Positions 8,474 to 16,199 of a stretch of 18,427 nt of DNA are shown piece by piece. The translations under genes and the position numbers were made by a program. Below the pieces are notes generated by a model. That model saw nothing but the letters and a program-made list of their open reading frames with translations, did no database searches and was not told where the DNA came from. The DNA is from JANXQG01 sp037147235 (GTDB lineage Bacteria > Planctomycetota > Planctomycetia > Pirellulales > Thermoguttaceae): the NCBI GenBank assembly GCA_037147235.1, contig JBAWVO010000113.1:1-18427 (forward strand). The letters are read 5' to 3'. Each line of letters opens with the position of its first letter. Positions within the stretch are counted from its first letter, which is position 1.

Positions 8474-10465
8474 TCAGCGTCTTGACTTCGTGCGCAACCC
8501 ACCATTTTTCGGGCAGTTCGCTTCACGCACCCTACTACCATGCCGTCCTTCTTCCATGGGTGTGATGGCCAGCGTAACGCTCGGCAGAGCGTGTTGCGCC
8601 GTCGTGCCATCCGGGCTACGCATGGGGATGTGGCTGGCCGGTGCTGTTGTGTGCCGCTCAATCTTCCCGCGCATGAGGTGGTAAGTCCAACCGAGGGTCC
8701 GCCGGAATGTGTGGAGAAGCCCCCAAATACCAAATGCCTGGATCGCCGCGTCAGCCAAATGTGCCCGCAATTTGCGGGTCAGCCAGCGTTTAAAGTCTTT
8801 CCGTGACCGTTGCTCCCCTGCCACGGCCGGTGGCCAGGTTTCGGCGTCGGCCAGAGGGATACGGCTCTTGGGGCAGATCAAGGCAAACAGCAATCGCAGC
8901 GGGTTGAAAAAATAGGTGTAGGCTGCCAAGAGATTGAGTTGCTTGATCCACGGACGTGGGTGTCGAGAGGCAATCACGTGCATTCCGCTCCTCATCGACG
9001 GCTCTACCGGCACTCCGTCAACGCTCTTATAGGCAATTCCCGAAGTGAAGGCATCTTCGTAGGATTTCGCACCCGGAGAGGGCGTGAGCATCAGAACCTG
9101 CATAAAGAGGGCACCCGCTTTTCGTAGAATCCCCAGTTGATTGAGTAATCCTTGGTTCCCCCGCCAAGTATAAAGTGGTTGGGCGTCGTGATGCATGAGC
9201 ATGGGGACGGGAAAGATGCCGTTCTGCCGGAGAAGGCGGAATGTTTCGACCGTCCGATCTTCGCTCTGGCCTTTCTTGACCAGCGCACCGCTCATATCTT
9301 CCACGCCAAGCCAAAGTGCCCAGAGTCCGGCTTTGCGAACCAAGGAAAGATGCTCTTGCATTTTCAACGTATCCTGAACCGTGGCCTCGGTGCCCCAGCG
9401 GATCTTGCAGTGCGGCCGGGAGCCGGTCTGTACCTTGTGAGCTAGCGTTTCGATAATATCCATCGCCCGCCCCCGGTCGGCAAAGAAGTTGTCGTCCGTT
9501 CCGAAAAAGAGCCGAATGTCGTATTCAATAAAGATGCGTTCGATCTCGTCGGCAATCCTCTGGCCGCTCTTGCCGCGGTGTTGTCGCTGATTGTACGCCG
9601 GGATGGAGCAGTACGGGCAACTGAAGCGGCAGCCCTGGGTCATGACAAGCGATGCGAGCCGGCTATGCTTGCGTACTTGGCTGGCGGGAATCGCGGTTGG
9701 GCCGAGCGTCGCAAGACCACTCGGCGGCTCCAGAAGTCGAAAACCCAATGCCGCATGCGGCAATTCGTCGAGATCGCCCAGCAGTCGCTGGATGCCTGTA
9801 TCGACCAGTTCCTCGGCCACTCCCTTGGCATTGGTCTTTGCATAGACCAAGCCTGGAATACCATCCAGCGCCCCGCTATCACGTGCTCGCAGGAAGGCCG
9901 ACCGCATCGATTCCTTGCCGGCGCGGACCGACAACAAGACATCCAGCAAGCCTAGCAGCACATATTCCTCGCCGGTCACGGCGACATCCGCCCCCCAAGG
10001 ATGATCGGGATCGGCACTGAAAACGCTCCACGGCTCATAGATGACCTTGGGACCGCCCGCGATGATCAGGGGGCGGTGGGCCGGATCGATACGGCAGGCG
10101 TCGCGGATCAGGGCATCACACTGGCCCGCGTGCAGCGCCATGCTGGAAACCATGAAGAGGTCCGGTAGATGTCCTTCCAACTGCATCTGCGACGGCCGGA
10201 AGTTCCGGTTCCACTGCTGGAGTACGATGCGAGTTTTGGGAAACCCGATATCGACCATCGCCGCCCCGATCGCACGTACGCCCGCCGGTGCCATTTTCGT
10301 GTCGGCGTAGAAGAACGGCAGCATTTGCGTGCGATGATCGAACGCACTGACGATCACGGTCGTCAGGTCGTGCTGGGCGGCGTGGTTCCGCAAGCTACTT
10401 CGTAAGCGGGTCATCTCGCCCGGCTTGAGCAATTCATCGCCATGATCGCGGCGGGGAAGTTCCAT
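8474..10465 (-). CDS. B12-binding-type radical SAM protein
   Basis: The 663-residue enzyme has an N-terminal Rossmann-like region (about residues 35-185, with LIIAGGPKVIYEPW and VAVTGEEY). This matches the cobalamin-binding module of class-B radical SAM proteins, although I see no clear DxHxxG signature. The radical SAM core follows, with CRFSCPYC supplying Cys279, Cys283 and Cys286 to bind the [4Fe-4S] cluster that cleaves S-adenosylmethionine. GTDDNFF and later barrel strands fit the fold. The C-terminal 150 residues contain a hydrophobic stretch (LLAAYTYFFNPLRLLFAL), suggesting a lipid-like substrate or membrane contact; this is inference. The reaction is unknown. I prefer ATG at 10465 because AAGG lies 9-10 nt upstream; the ATG at 10471 is only 3 nt from it. 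The gene converges on csrA, leaving 66 bp between stops. Its promoter region contains mobile-element copy C. Confidence 0.88.
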   Translation of the reverse strand: MELPRRDHGDELLKPGEMTRLRSSLRNHAAQHDLTTVIVSAFDHRTQMLPFFYADTKMAPAGVRAIGAAMVDIGFPKTRIVLQQWNRNFRPSQMQLEGHLPDLFMVSSMALHAGQCDALIRDACRIDPAHRPLIIAGGPKVIYEPWSVFSADPDHPWGADVAVTGEEYVLLGLLDVLLSVRAGKESMRSAFLRARDSGALDGIPGLVYAKTNAKGVAEELVDTGIQRLLGDLDELPHAALGFRLLEPPSGLATLGPTAIPASQVRKHSRLASLVMTQGCRFSCPYCSIPAYNQRQHRGKSGQRIADEIERIFIEYDIRLFFGTDDNFFADRGRAMDIIETLAHKVQTGSRPHCKIRWGTEATVQDTLKMQEHLSLVRKAGLWALWLGVEDMSGALVKKGQSEDRTVETFRLLRQNGIFPVPMLMHHDAQPLYTWRGNQGLLNQLGILRKAGALFMQVLMLTPSPGAKSYEDAFTSGIAYKSVDGVPVEPSMRSGMHVIASRHPRPWIKQLNLLAAYTYFFNPLRLLFALICPKSRIPLADAETWPPAVAGEQRSRKDFKRWLTRKLRAHLADAAIQAFGIWGLLHTFRRTLGWTYHLMRGKIERHTTAPASHIPMRSPDGTTAQHALPSVTLAITPMEEGRHGSRVREANCPKNGGLRTKSRR

Positions 10466-10498
10466 GAACATTTACCTTGGGTGCCATTTACCCGTTGC

Positions 10499-10610
10499 GG
10501 CTCTCCGCTTAAGTTTGTGGTGCGGGCGTCTCGCCTGCCTGGTTCAACCACAACATCTTGGGCAGGCGGGACGCCCGCACCACAATTATCCGCAAACCCG
10601 GCGGAGAGCC
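10499..10610 (+). mobile_element. MITE-like palindromic element, copy C
   Basis: This 112-bp copy is in the same orientation as A and B, with one extra base near the left end (GGCTCTCCGCTTAAG). It is flanked by a perfect 8-bp direct repeat CCCGTTGC at 10491-10498 and 10611-10618. It lies about 30 bp upstream of the radical SAM start, so it probably affects that gene's promoter or leader. Confidence 0.9.
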
Positions 10611-11066
10611 CCCGTTGCTAAAGCACGGGCCTAAACCGCTTCGCGGGCAAAGGGCATAAATGCCCCTTCATAGTGTGTACCAGACAGATCGCGATCTCCC
10701 TAGACCAATTTGGCGAATTCCAACCTTCCGGCCCCTCTCCAAAAGGGAGAGGGGAGCCTCCCAACGTCCTCGCGCATTCCGTTACCATCGTTGTATCACT
10801 TGCCCTGCCGCCCTATTTCCCTATTAAGCAGCCGCCGACAAGATGAATCGATTTGCAAATCTCGGTTGTTAGGGAAGACTTTTAGGATGGCATGTGGTGA
10901 GTTTGTGACAGCAGTTGGCAAGGTTATGATCAAGGCCAAGTTCCAGACGTGAGGCTTTATCCAATTTACCTAATTGACGGCAACGAAATACATTTTCTGT
11001 TTGTGTTATCTCCCGTAAATTGACAGGAATCTGGAACTCCCCCTACCCGATATAGCTCAGACCCCG
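10611..11066. other. Divergent intergenic region with two hairpins
   Basis: There is no credible gene between mobile-element copy C and the RNase H-like gene. A short palindrome AGGGCAT-AA-ATGCCCCT lies at 10651-10667. A strong hairpin lies at 10732-10754, with CCCCTCTCC facing GGAGAGGGG across a 5-nt A-rich loop. Neither is followed by a T-run, so they look like dispersed palindromic repeats rather than terminators. A TTGACA box at 11020-11025 has no well-spaced -10 partner. Confidence 0.5.
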
Positions 11067-11618
11067 ATGGACAGCACGACACCCCACTTTCTGTTGAACT
11101 CCCGCATTGACCGTACCCAAGGTAGCGGTCAGTGGCAGTTCGTGCTGCGGACCCAGGATGGAACGCAGCGGTTTGAAGCCAAGGATGCCGAGCCGGACCT
11201 CAGCGGCGAACGACTTGACCTGCTGACGGTCGTCCGGGCGTTGGAATCGCTTGACCAGCCGTCTCGAGTGACGCTGGTCGATTGCAGCGATTACGTCTGG
11301 AAGGGGGTTTGCTATGGTCTGCAAGAATGGCGAACCAACGGCTGGCGGTGGGAATTTTTTGGGCAGATGGTGCCCGTGAAGAACTCGGACTTGTGGCAAC
11401 GACTCGATCGGGCACTGCGGTTCCACGATGTGGAGTGCCGACGACAGCGTTTCGATCGCGGAAGCAATCCACAAGAGGGTGTAAATAAGCCTCACTGGAA
11501 TGCGAAATTAGCATGGGGGCTTCGTAAAAAGATTTTCGATTGGCTAAAATGTGCGGCCAAGTTCACAAGGAGGAATGTGTGCGTACGAGCGTTGCCTTGG
11601 AAGGTATCCACCGAATGA
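11067..11618 (+). CDS. RNase HI-fold protein lacking catalytic acids
   Basis: The 183-residue protein is clearly related to ribonuclease HI. PVKNSDLWQRLDRAL (103-117) nearly copies the E. coli PVKNVDLWQRLDAAL, and SDYVWKGV plus EWRTNGW match the preceding helix and strand. Aligning by eye to E. coli RNase HI places Asn11, Asp51, Cys73 and Asn140 at catalytic Asp10, Glu48, Asp70 and Asp134. No full set of metal ligands remains, so hydrolysis of RNA-DNA hybrids is unlikely. A binding or regulatory role is inferred. The C-terminus after residue 140 is basic and not recognised. The ATG at 11067 lacks a clear Shine-Dalgarno. The stop TGA overlaps an in-frame glgB ATG as ATGA (11615-11618), indicating an operon with translational coupling. 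Confidence 0.8.
   Translation: MDSTTPHFLLNSRIDRTQGSGQWQFVLRTQDGTQRFEAKDAEPDLSGERLDLLTVVRALESLDQPSRVTLVDCSDYVWKGVCYGLQEWRTNGWRWEFFGQMVPVKNSDLWQRLDRALRFHDVECRRQRFDRGSNPQEGVNKPHWNAKLAWGLRKKIFDWLKCAAKFTRRNVCVRALPWKVSTE
11567..11573 (+). promoter_or_regulatory. Strong ribosome-binding site for glgB
   Basis: AAGGAGG is followed after 5 nt by GTG 11579 in the glgB frame. It is the best Shine-Dalgarno in the window and decides the start choice. It lies inside the upstream RNase H-like gene. Confidence 0.65.
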
Positions 11619-13534
11619 AAACCACGATTCACGAACCCGCATTTCCTCACCTGTTGACCGAGTACGACATGTACTTGCTCAACGAAGGGCGGCACTGGCA
11701 GAGCTATAACCGCCTGGGGGCTCACTTGCGTTCGATCGACGGCGTCGAGGGCGTCAATTTTGCCGTCTGGGCACCCAACGCCACGGGCGTGAGCATCGTC
11801 GGCGATTTTAATCAATGGGACAACCACCGGCACCCGCTGCGAAAGCATATCCCCAGCGGTTTCTGGGAACTGTTCATCCCGGGTCTCTGTGAAGGCACGC
11901 TCTACAAGTACCAGATCCGGCACCAAGACGAGGTTTTCGAGAAGTCCGATCCCTACGGCTTCGCCGCCGAAGTGCCTCCGCGCACGGCCTCGCGGGTCGT
12001 CGATCTTGATCGCTACCATTGGCACGACGCCAACTGGGTCAGCGAACGGAGCGAGACGAACTGGCACGAGCAGCCGGTCGCGTGCTATGAAGTTCACCTC
12101 GGCAGTTGGAAACGGCCGGGCGACGATCCGTCGCGATGGCTCACCTATCGCGAGCTGGCCCACCAGCTTGTCGATTACTGCAAGGAGATGAACTACACGC
12201 ACATCGAGCTGCTGCCGGTGAGCGAGCACCCGCTCACGGCCAGTTGGGGCTATCAGATCGTCGGCTACTACGCGGCCACAAGCCGCTACGGCACACCGCA
12301 CGACTTGATGTATTTCATCGATTTGTGCCACCAAAACGACATCGGCGTGTTACTTGATTGGGTTCCAGCCCACTTCCCCCGTGACGGCCACGGCCTGCGG
12401 CAGTTCGACGGCACGGCCTTGTACGAACATGCCGATCCCCGCCGTGGCGAGCATCGCGACTGGGGGACGTTGATCTTCAACTACGGCCGTCACGAAGTTT
12501 GTAACTTCCTCATCTCCAACGCCTTGTTCTGGCTCGATAAGTACCACATCGACGGCCTGCGGGTGGACGCCGTGGCCTCGATGCTCTATCTCGATTACAG
12601 CCGCGAACCGGGCGACTGGCTGCCCAACGAATTTGGCGGACGCGAGAACCTGCAAGCGATCAGTTTTCTTAAGGAGCTGAACGAGCAGACCCACCTACAA
12701 TTCCCAGGCAGCATCATGATCGCCGAGGAATCGACCGCCTGGCCGGGCGTCTCACGACCCACGTACCTTGGCGGACTGGGCTTCGACTTCAAGTGGAACA
12801 TGGGTTGGATGAACGACACGATTCGTTACTTCCGGCACGAACCGATCCACCGCAAGTATCATCACGACGAGCTGACCTTTAGCCTGATCTACGCCTTCCA
12901 CGAAAATTTCGTCCTGCCGCTCTCGCATGACGAAGTGGTCCACGGCAAGGGTTCGCTCCTGGACCAAGCACCGGGCGACCTATGGCAAAAGTTTGCCAAC
13001 CTGCGCCTGCTTTACAGCTACATGTGGACGCACCCGGGCAAGAAGCTTTTGTTCATGGGCTGCGAGTTCGGCCAGTGGAGCGAGTGGAACTTCGACGCCA
13101 GCCTGCAATGGGATCTGTTGCAGTGGTCTTCGCACCAGGGCTTGCAGAAGTGCGTCGCCGATCTGAACCGCCTCTTGTGCCGCGAGAAGGCCCTGCACGA
13201 AATTGACTTCGACTACGGTGGTTTCGAGTGGATCGATTGCCACAACCACGAAGACAGCACGCTGAGCTTCCTGCGCCGCGGCAAGGATCCGAGCGATTAT
13301 CTGATCGTCTGCAGCAATTTCACACCCGTCGTGCGGCCGAACCATCGTCTCGGCGTGCCCGAGGCCGTCTGGTTCCAGGAGATATACAACAGCGACTCGA
13401 CGTTCTACGGCGGCAGCGACGTGGGCAACGGCCCCGGTGTGAAGGCCGAGCCGATCGACTGTCACGGCCGCCCGGCGTCCATCACCATCACCCTGCCACC
13501 GCTGGCTACCATGGTCTTCAAACCGCAACGCTAA
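11579..13534 (+). CDS. glgB: 1,4-alpha-glucan branching enzyme
   Basis: GlgB cuts an alpha-1,4-glucan chain and reattaches it through an alpha-1,6 bond, forming branches in glycogen. From GTG 11579 the protein has 651 residues. A CBM48 domain spans about 45-140 (NFAVWAPNATGVSIVGDFNQWD). The GH13 barrel shows all four conserved regions: DWVPAHF (260-266), GLRVDAV with nucleophile Asp330, IAEEST with acid/base Glu383, and LSHDEVVHGK with Asp451. A beta-rich C-terminal domain begins near 545. The length fits the short form without the extra E. coli N-terminal module. ATG 11615 is an alternative start, coupled to the upstream stop and preceded by GGAAGG. No glgA, glgC or glgX is in the window, so glycogen synthesis genes must lie elsewhere. 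The overlap with the RNase H-like gene is 40 bp under the GTG start. Confidence 0.97.
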   Translation: MRTSVALEGIHRMKTTIHEPAFPHLLTEYDMYLLNEGRHWQSYNRLGAHLRSIDGVEGVNFAVWAPNATGVSIVGDFNQWDNHRHPLRKHIPSGFWELFIPGLCEGTLYKYQIRHQDEVFEKSDPYGFAAEVPPRTASRVVDLDRYHWHDANWVSERSETNWHEQPVACYEVHLGSWKRPGDDPSRWLTYRELAHQLVDYCKEMNYTHIELLPVSEHPLTASWGYQIVGYYAATSRYGTPHDLMYFIDLCHQNDIGVLLDWVPAHFPRDGHGLRQFDGTALYEHADPRRGEHRDWGTLIFNYGRHEVCNFLISNALFWLDKYHIDGLRVDAVASMLYLDYSREPGDWLPNEFGGRENLQAISFLKELNEQTHLQFPGSIMIAEESTAWPGVSRPTYLGGLGFDFKWNMGWMNDTIRYFRHEPIHRKYHHDELTFSLIYAFHENFVLPLSHDEVVHGKGSLLDQAPGDLWQKFANLRLLYSYMWTHPGKKLLFMGCEFGQWSEWNFDASLQWDLLQWSSHQGLQKCVADLNRLLCREKALHEIDFDYGGFEWIDCHNHEDSTLSFLRRGKDPSDYLIVCSNFTPVVRPNHRLGVPEAVWFQEIYNSDSTFYGGSDVGNGPGVKAEPIDCHGRPASITITLPPLATMVFKPQR

Positions 13535-13573
13535 ATAGTTTCTGTTGCGAAAAAGCATAGTCCAAAAGGGTGA

Positions 13574-13592
13574 GACGAGCCTGCGGCTCGTC
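13574..13592. terminator. Possible bidirectional terminator hairpin
   Basis: GACGAGCC-TGC-GGCTCGTC is a perfect 8-bp stem with a 3-nt loop in the gap between the converging glgB and receptor genes. No long T-run follows on the + strand, so termination is inferred from stem and position only. Confidence 0.4.
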
Positions 13593-13634
13593 CCTCCCTA
13601 CTTTTCTTGGGTGCAGGCGTCTCACCAACTTTTC

Positions 13635-13686
13635 TTGTGGTGTAGGCGTCTCGCCAGCGTATACGTTCGGGATGGCCGCACCACAA
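13635..13686. repeat. Short palindromic repeat related to the MITE core
   Basis: The ends TTGTGGTG and CACCACAA are perfect inverted repeats. The inside includes AGGCGTCTCGCC, matching the inner arm of the 111-bp element but without its outer ends. A partial extra unit (GTGCAGGCGTCTCACC) lies just upstream at 13611-13626. It touches the receptor stop codon. Confidence 0.6.
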
Positions 13687-13687
13687 A

Positions 13688-15931
13688 TTAGAACCGGTAT
13701 GTCGCTTGTCCCTTCACGTTGATTGGTGCTCCGGGGAAGACCTCGTACTGGTTGATCGAACTGGTGTAATACACCGCGTCAAAGAGATTTTCGACGAAGA
13801 GACTCACATTGAGATTACCGCGGCGATAGTAGACGCCGGCGTCCCAACGGGTATAGCTGGGCAGAACCAACGACGAATAGTAATCGCCTAGCCGATCGCC
13901 GACGTAAACCACGCCTAGACCGACGCCCAAGGTGCGGCACGCGTTATCGATCAGGTTATAGCGAGACCAGACGCTGGCCGTGTTGTAAGGTACGCCCAAT
14001 GCCCGCTGGCCTTCGACGAACGGATTGGTGGGGTCGCTGAGCTGCGTGTCGGTATAGGCGTAGTTGGCCAGCAGGCTCCACTGCTGCGTCAAATTGCCCA
14101 CGGCCGATAGCTCCACGCCCTGGCTTCGTTGGCTGCCAATCTGTTCCAGGCTGAAACCATCGCGTAGAAACACGGAGACGTTTTCCTTGACGATGTAGAA
14201 CCCCGCGGCGGCGAGGGTCAGGCTCTCCGTCGGCTTCATCTTGATGCCGCCTTCCCAGATCTGGGCGAACTCGGGCTTGAGTGGCCCCGTCTCGAGATAC
14301 GGCCCACCATTGGGCGGATCAAACGATTCGGCATGCATGGCGTAGAACGAGAGCTTTTCCGGCACCGGTTCGTAGATCAGGCCCACGCGCGGCGTACCGA
14401 CATCGAACTGCTCGACGCTCTTCGTCGGGCCGAAGGCCGGCTGGAAAGATCGGTTGAAAATCACGTCGGCGTGATCGTAACGCACGCCAGCCAGCACCTT
14501 CCAATGCTCGGTCAAGTCAACCATATCCTGGAAGTAGAAGCCGTAGTCAGCTTGGTAGAAGGTCGAATCGAAGACCAGCGGCTGAAAGATGGGCGATGGC
14601 ACGGTGCCGTAGACCGGGGCATTACCATTGATCCCCAGCGGATCGATGTATTGCAGCGAACTCGCGGCGTTGAACTTGTTTGAATTGAACCACCCCTCTT
14701 CCGTTCCGGCAACGATATGGTGGGTCATGCTTCCGATTTGCAGGTTGCCGGCGAGGTTCGCAGTGAGCGACTGGTACTGTTCGTTCAGTGGATCGATGTC
14801 CTGACGCGACCGGTAAAAGTAGCCGGGCGGCAGGGGCTGCACGAATTGCACACCCGGTAGCGGTGCCGCGGGGATCGTGGCCGACGACTCCGCGTTGTAA
14901 AACAGCGAATAGCCGCCGATCTTTACGGCCCAATCGTCGTCCAAGCGGTGGTTGAAAACGAGCGATTGCCGATAGTCTTGGAAATGTTGAAAATCGGTCG
15001 GCTCGCCCAGGAAGCGGCTGATAGGCATGGTCAATTGGCCGTTGATCGCGGCCACGCCGGTGTCGTAGCGACGCCGGTCGGTCACGAACTCGCCTTCCCA
15101 AGTGAGCGAAGTGTCGGAATCGATCAGCCAGGTGACCGCGGGGGCGACAAACGTGCTTTCGTTGTAGCCGAAGTCGCGGAAGCTGTCGCCATCTTGATAG
15201 GCCGCGTTGATGCGATAAAGCAACGATCCATCGGCATTCATTGGGCCGGTGCTATCGACCGTGTATCTTTGCAGCCCGAAACTGCCGAACTGGATGCCGG
15301 CCTCTTGCATCCGTTCGGGCAGCGGCTTCTTCGTGATCAAGTTTACCGTCCCCGAAGGCTGCCCGGCACCGTAGATCACCGAGGCGGGACCTTGCAGAAT
15401 CTCAACTCGATCGACATTGGCGAAGTCGCGGGGCGTGAAGGTTGGATCGAGGAAACCGTCCTTGCGGTAGCTGCGCGAAGTGACCAGGAAACCGCGGAGA
15501 AAGAATGCATCGGCCCGCCGCTCGTCGTTTATCTTGACCGCGCCGGCCACATTGCGAAGTAGGTCGTCAACACGAATCACCTGTTGGTCGTTGAGCACGG
15601 CCTGGGGTATCACACTGACCGTAGCCGGGACATCCATTTGCGGCACGTTGATCAGCGTACCCGCAGTCGAGAAATCAGCCGAATAGCCCCGGGTCGGCGG
15701 GCTTTGGAAGATTGTGCCGTTGAGGATTGAGCCGGTGCCCGGTCCAGACGGTTCCGCCGCAGGCGTGGGAGTATCGCGCTGGCCGATAACTTCAGTCTCC
15801 GGCAGGCGCGGCGGCGAGGATTTTTCCGCAACATCGCTGGCAGGTTCCGCAGCCTGCAGGCTGGCCGCAAATACCAAAACGAACAAAAAGCTGGCAAGCG
15901 ATCGCACCACGACGAACTCCCTGGCATGCAT
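13688..15931 (-). CDS. TonB-dependent siderophore-type receptor
   Basis: This 747-residue outer-membrane beta-barrel imports a ligand, probably a ferric siderophore, using TonB energy. It has a signal peptide (hydrophobic core about residues 11-25, ending QAA), then a Pro-rich linker with a TonB-box-like ETEVIGQ (45-51). The plug domain (about 95-203) carries the siderophore-receptor signatures VPATVSVIPQAVLNDQ, LLRNVAGAV and FFLRGF, then DRVEILQGPASVIYGAGQPSG. The rest is a barrel with alternating hydrophobic strands. It ends in YRF, the expected C-terminal aromatic for outer-membrane insertion. ATG 15931 is preferred; GTG 15943 adds four residues. No siderophore synthesis, TonB/ExbBD or permease gene is nearby. 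I could not find a convincing Fur box upstream, but a 116-bp palindromic element sits 18 bp from the start and could shape the leader or promoter. The ligand is not predictable. Confidence 0.94.
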   Translation of the reverse strand: MHAREFVVVRSLASFLFVLVFAASLQAAEPASDVAEKSSPPRLPETEVIGQRDTPTPAAEPSGPGTGSILNGTIFQSPPTRGYSADFSTAGTLINVPQMDVPATVSVIPQAVLNDQQVIRVDDLLRNVAGAVKINDERRADAFFLRGFLVTSRSYRKDGFLDPTFTPRDFANVDRVEILQGPASVIYGAGQPSGTVNLITKKPLPERMQEAGIQFGSFGLQRYTVDSTGPMNADGSLLYRINAAYQDGDSFRDFGYNESTFVAPAVTWLIDSDTSLTWEGEFVTDRRRYDTGVAAINGQLTMPISRFLGEPTDFQHFQDYRQSLVFNHRLDDDWAVKIGGYSLFYNAESSATIPAAPLPGVQFVQPLPPGYFYRSRQDIDPLNEQYQSLTANLAGNLQIGSMTHHIVAGTEEGWFNSNKFNAASSLQYIDPLGINGNAPVYGTVPSPIFQPLVFDSTFYQADYGFYFQDMVDLTEHWKVLAGVRYDHADVIFNRSFQPAFGPTKSVEQFDVGTPRVGLIYEPVPEKLSFYAMHAESFDPPNGGPYLETGPLKPEFAQIWEGGIKMKPTESLTLAAAGFYIVKENVSVFLRDGFSLEQIGSQRSQGVELSAVGNLTQQWSLLANYAYTDTQLSDPTNPFVEGQRALGVPYNTASVWSRYNLIDNACRTLGVGLGVVYVGDRLGDYYSSLVLPSYTRWDAGVYYRRGNLNVSLFVENLFDAVYYTSSINQYEVFPGAPINVKGQATYRF

Positions 15932-15949
15932 CCTATCCGGCACGGGACG

Positions 15950-16065
15950 TTAGGACCGTCGCAGAAATAACTGTCGCAAGAAAAGTAGCAGGCACACTCC
16001 GTGTGCCGTCTGCCCCCGCTCGGCGAGTGGGCAAAACACGACGGTTATTTCTGCGCCGGTCCTTA
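15950..16065. repeat. Long inverted-repeat element upstream of the receptor
   Basis: Arms of 25 nt (15952-15976 and 16039-16063) begin AGGACCG and end in GTCG. They pair at 23 of 25 positions plus one G-T wobble. Between them are two smaller hairpins: GGCACAC-TCC-GTGTGCC (15991-16007) and TGCCC...GGGCA (16011-16032). No target duplication was recognised at the edges. It looks like a second palindromic repeat family, unrelated in sequence to the 111-bp element. Confidence 0.75.
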
Positions 16066-16199
16066 GAGGTCACAGCACCGTTACGATTCGATTTATCGTC
16101 GCGTTGCGACCATTCCGGGTATCGAAAGCCGTGGCGGGCCGAGTGACTGGCGGAGTTTGCGGCCGGAGTTTTCAGAACAAACGTCAGGGGCCGCACAGT

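Noticed and set aside
10710..10952. 80-codon + strand frame in the divergent spacer
   Set aside because: It spans a palindromic repeat, has no Shine-Dalgarno and no recognisable composition or motif.
11492..12334. - strand frame of 280 codons opposite glgB
   Set aside because: It is a shadow of the branching enzyme, with no domain and no ribosome-binding site.
15944..16199. Fur box for the TonB-dependent receptor
   Set aside because: I looked for a GATAAT-type inverted repeat and saw only weak A/T-rich matches, so I do not report one.
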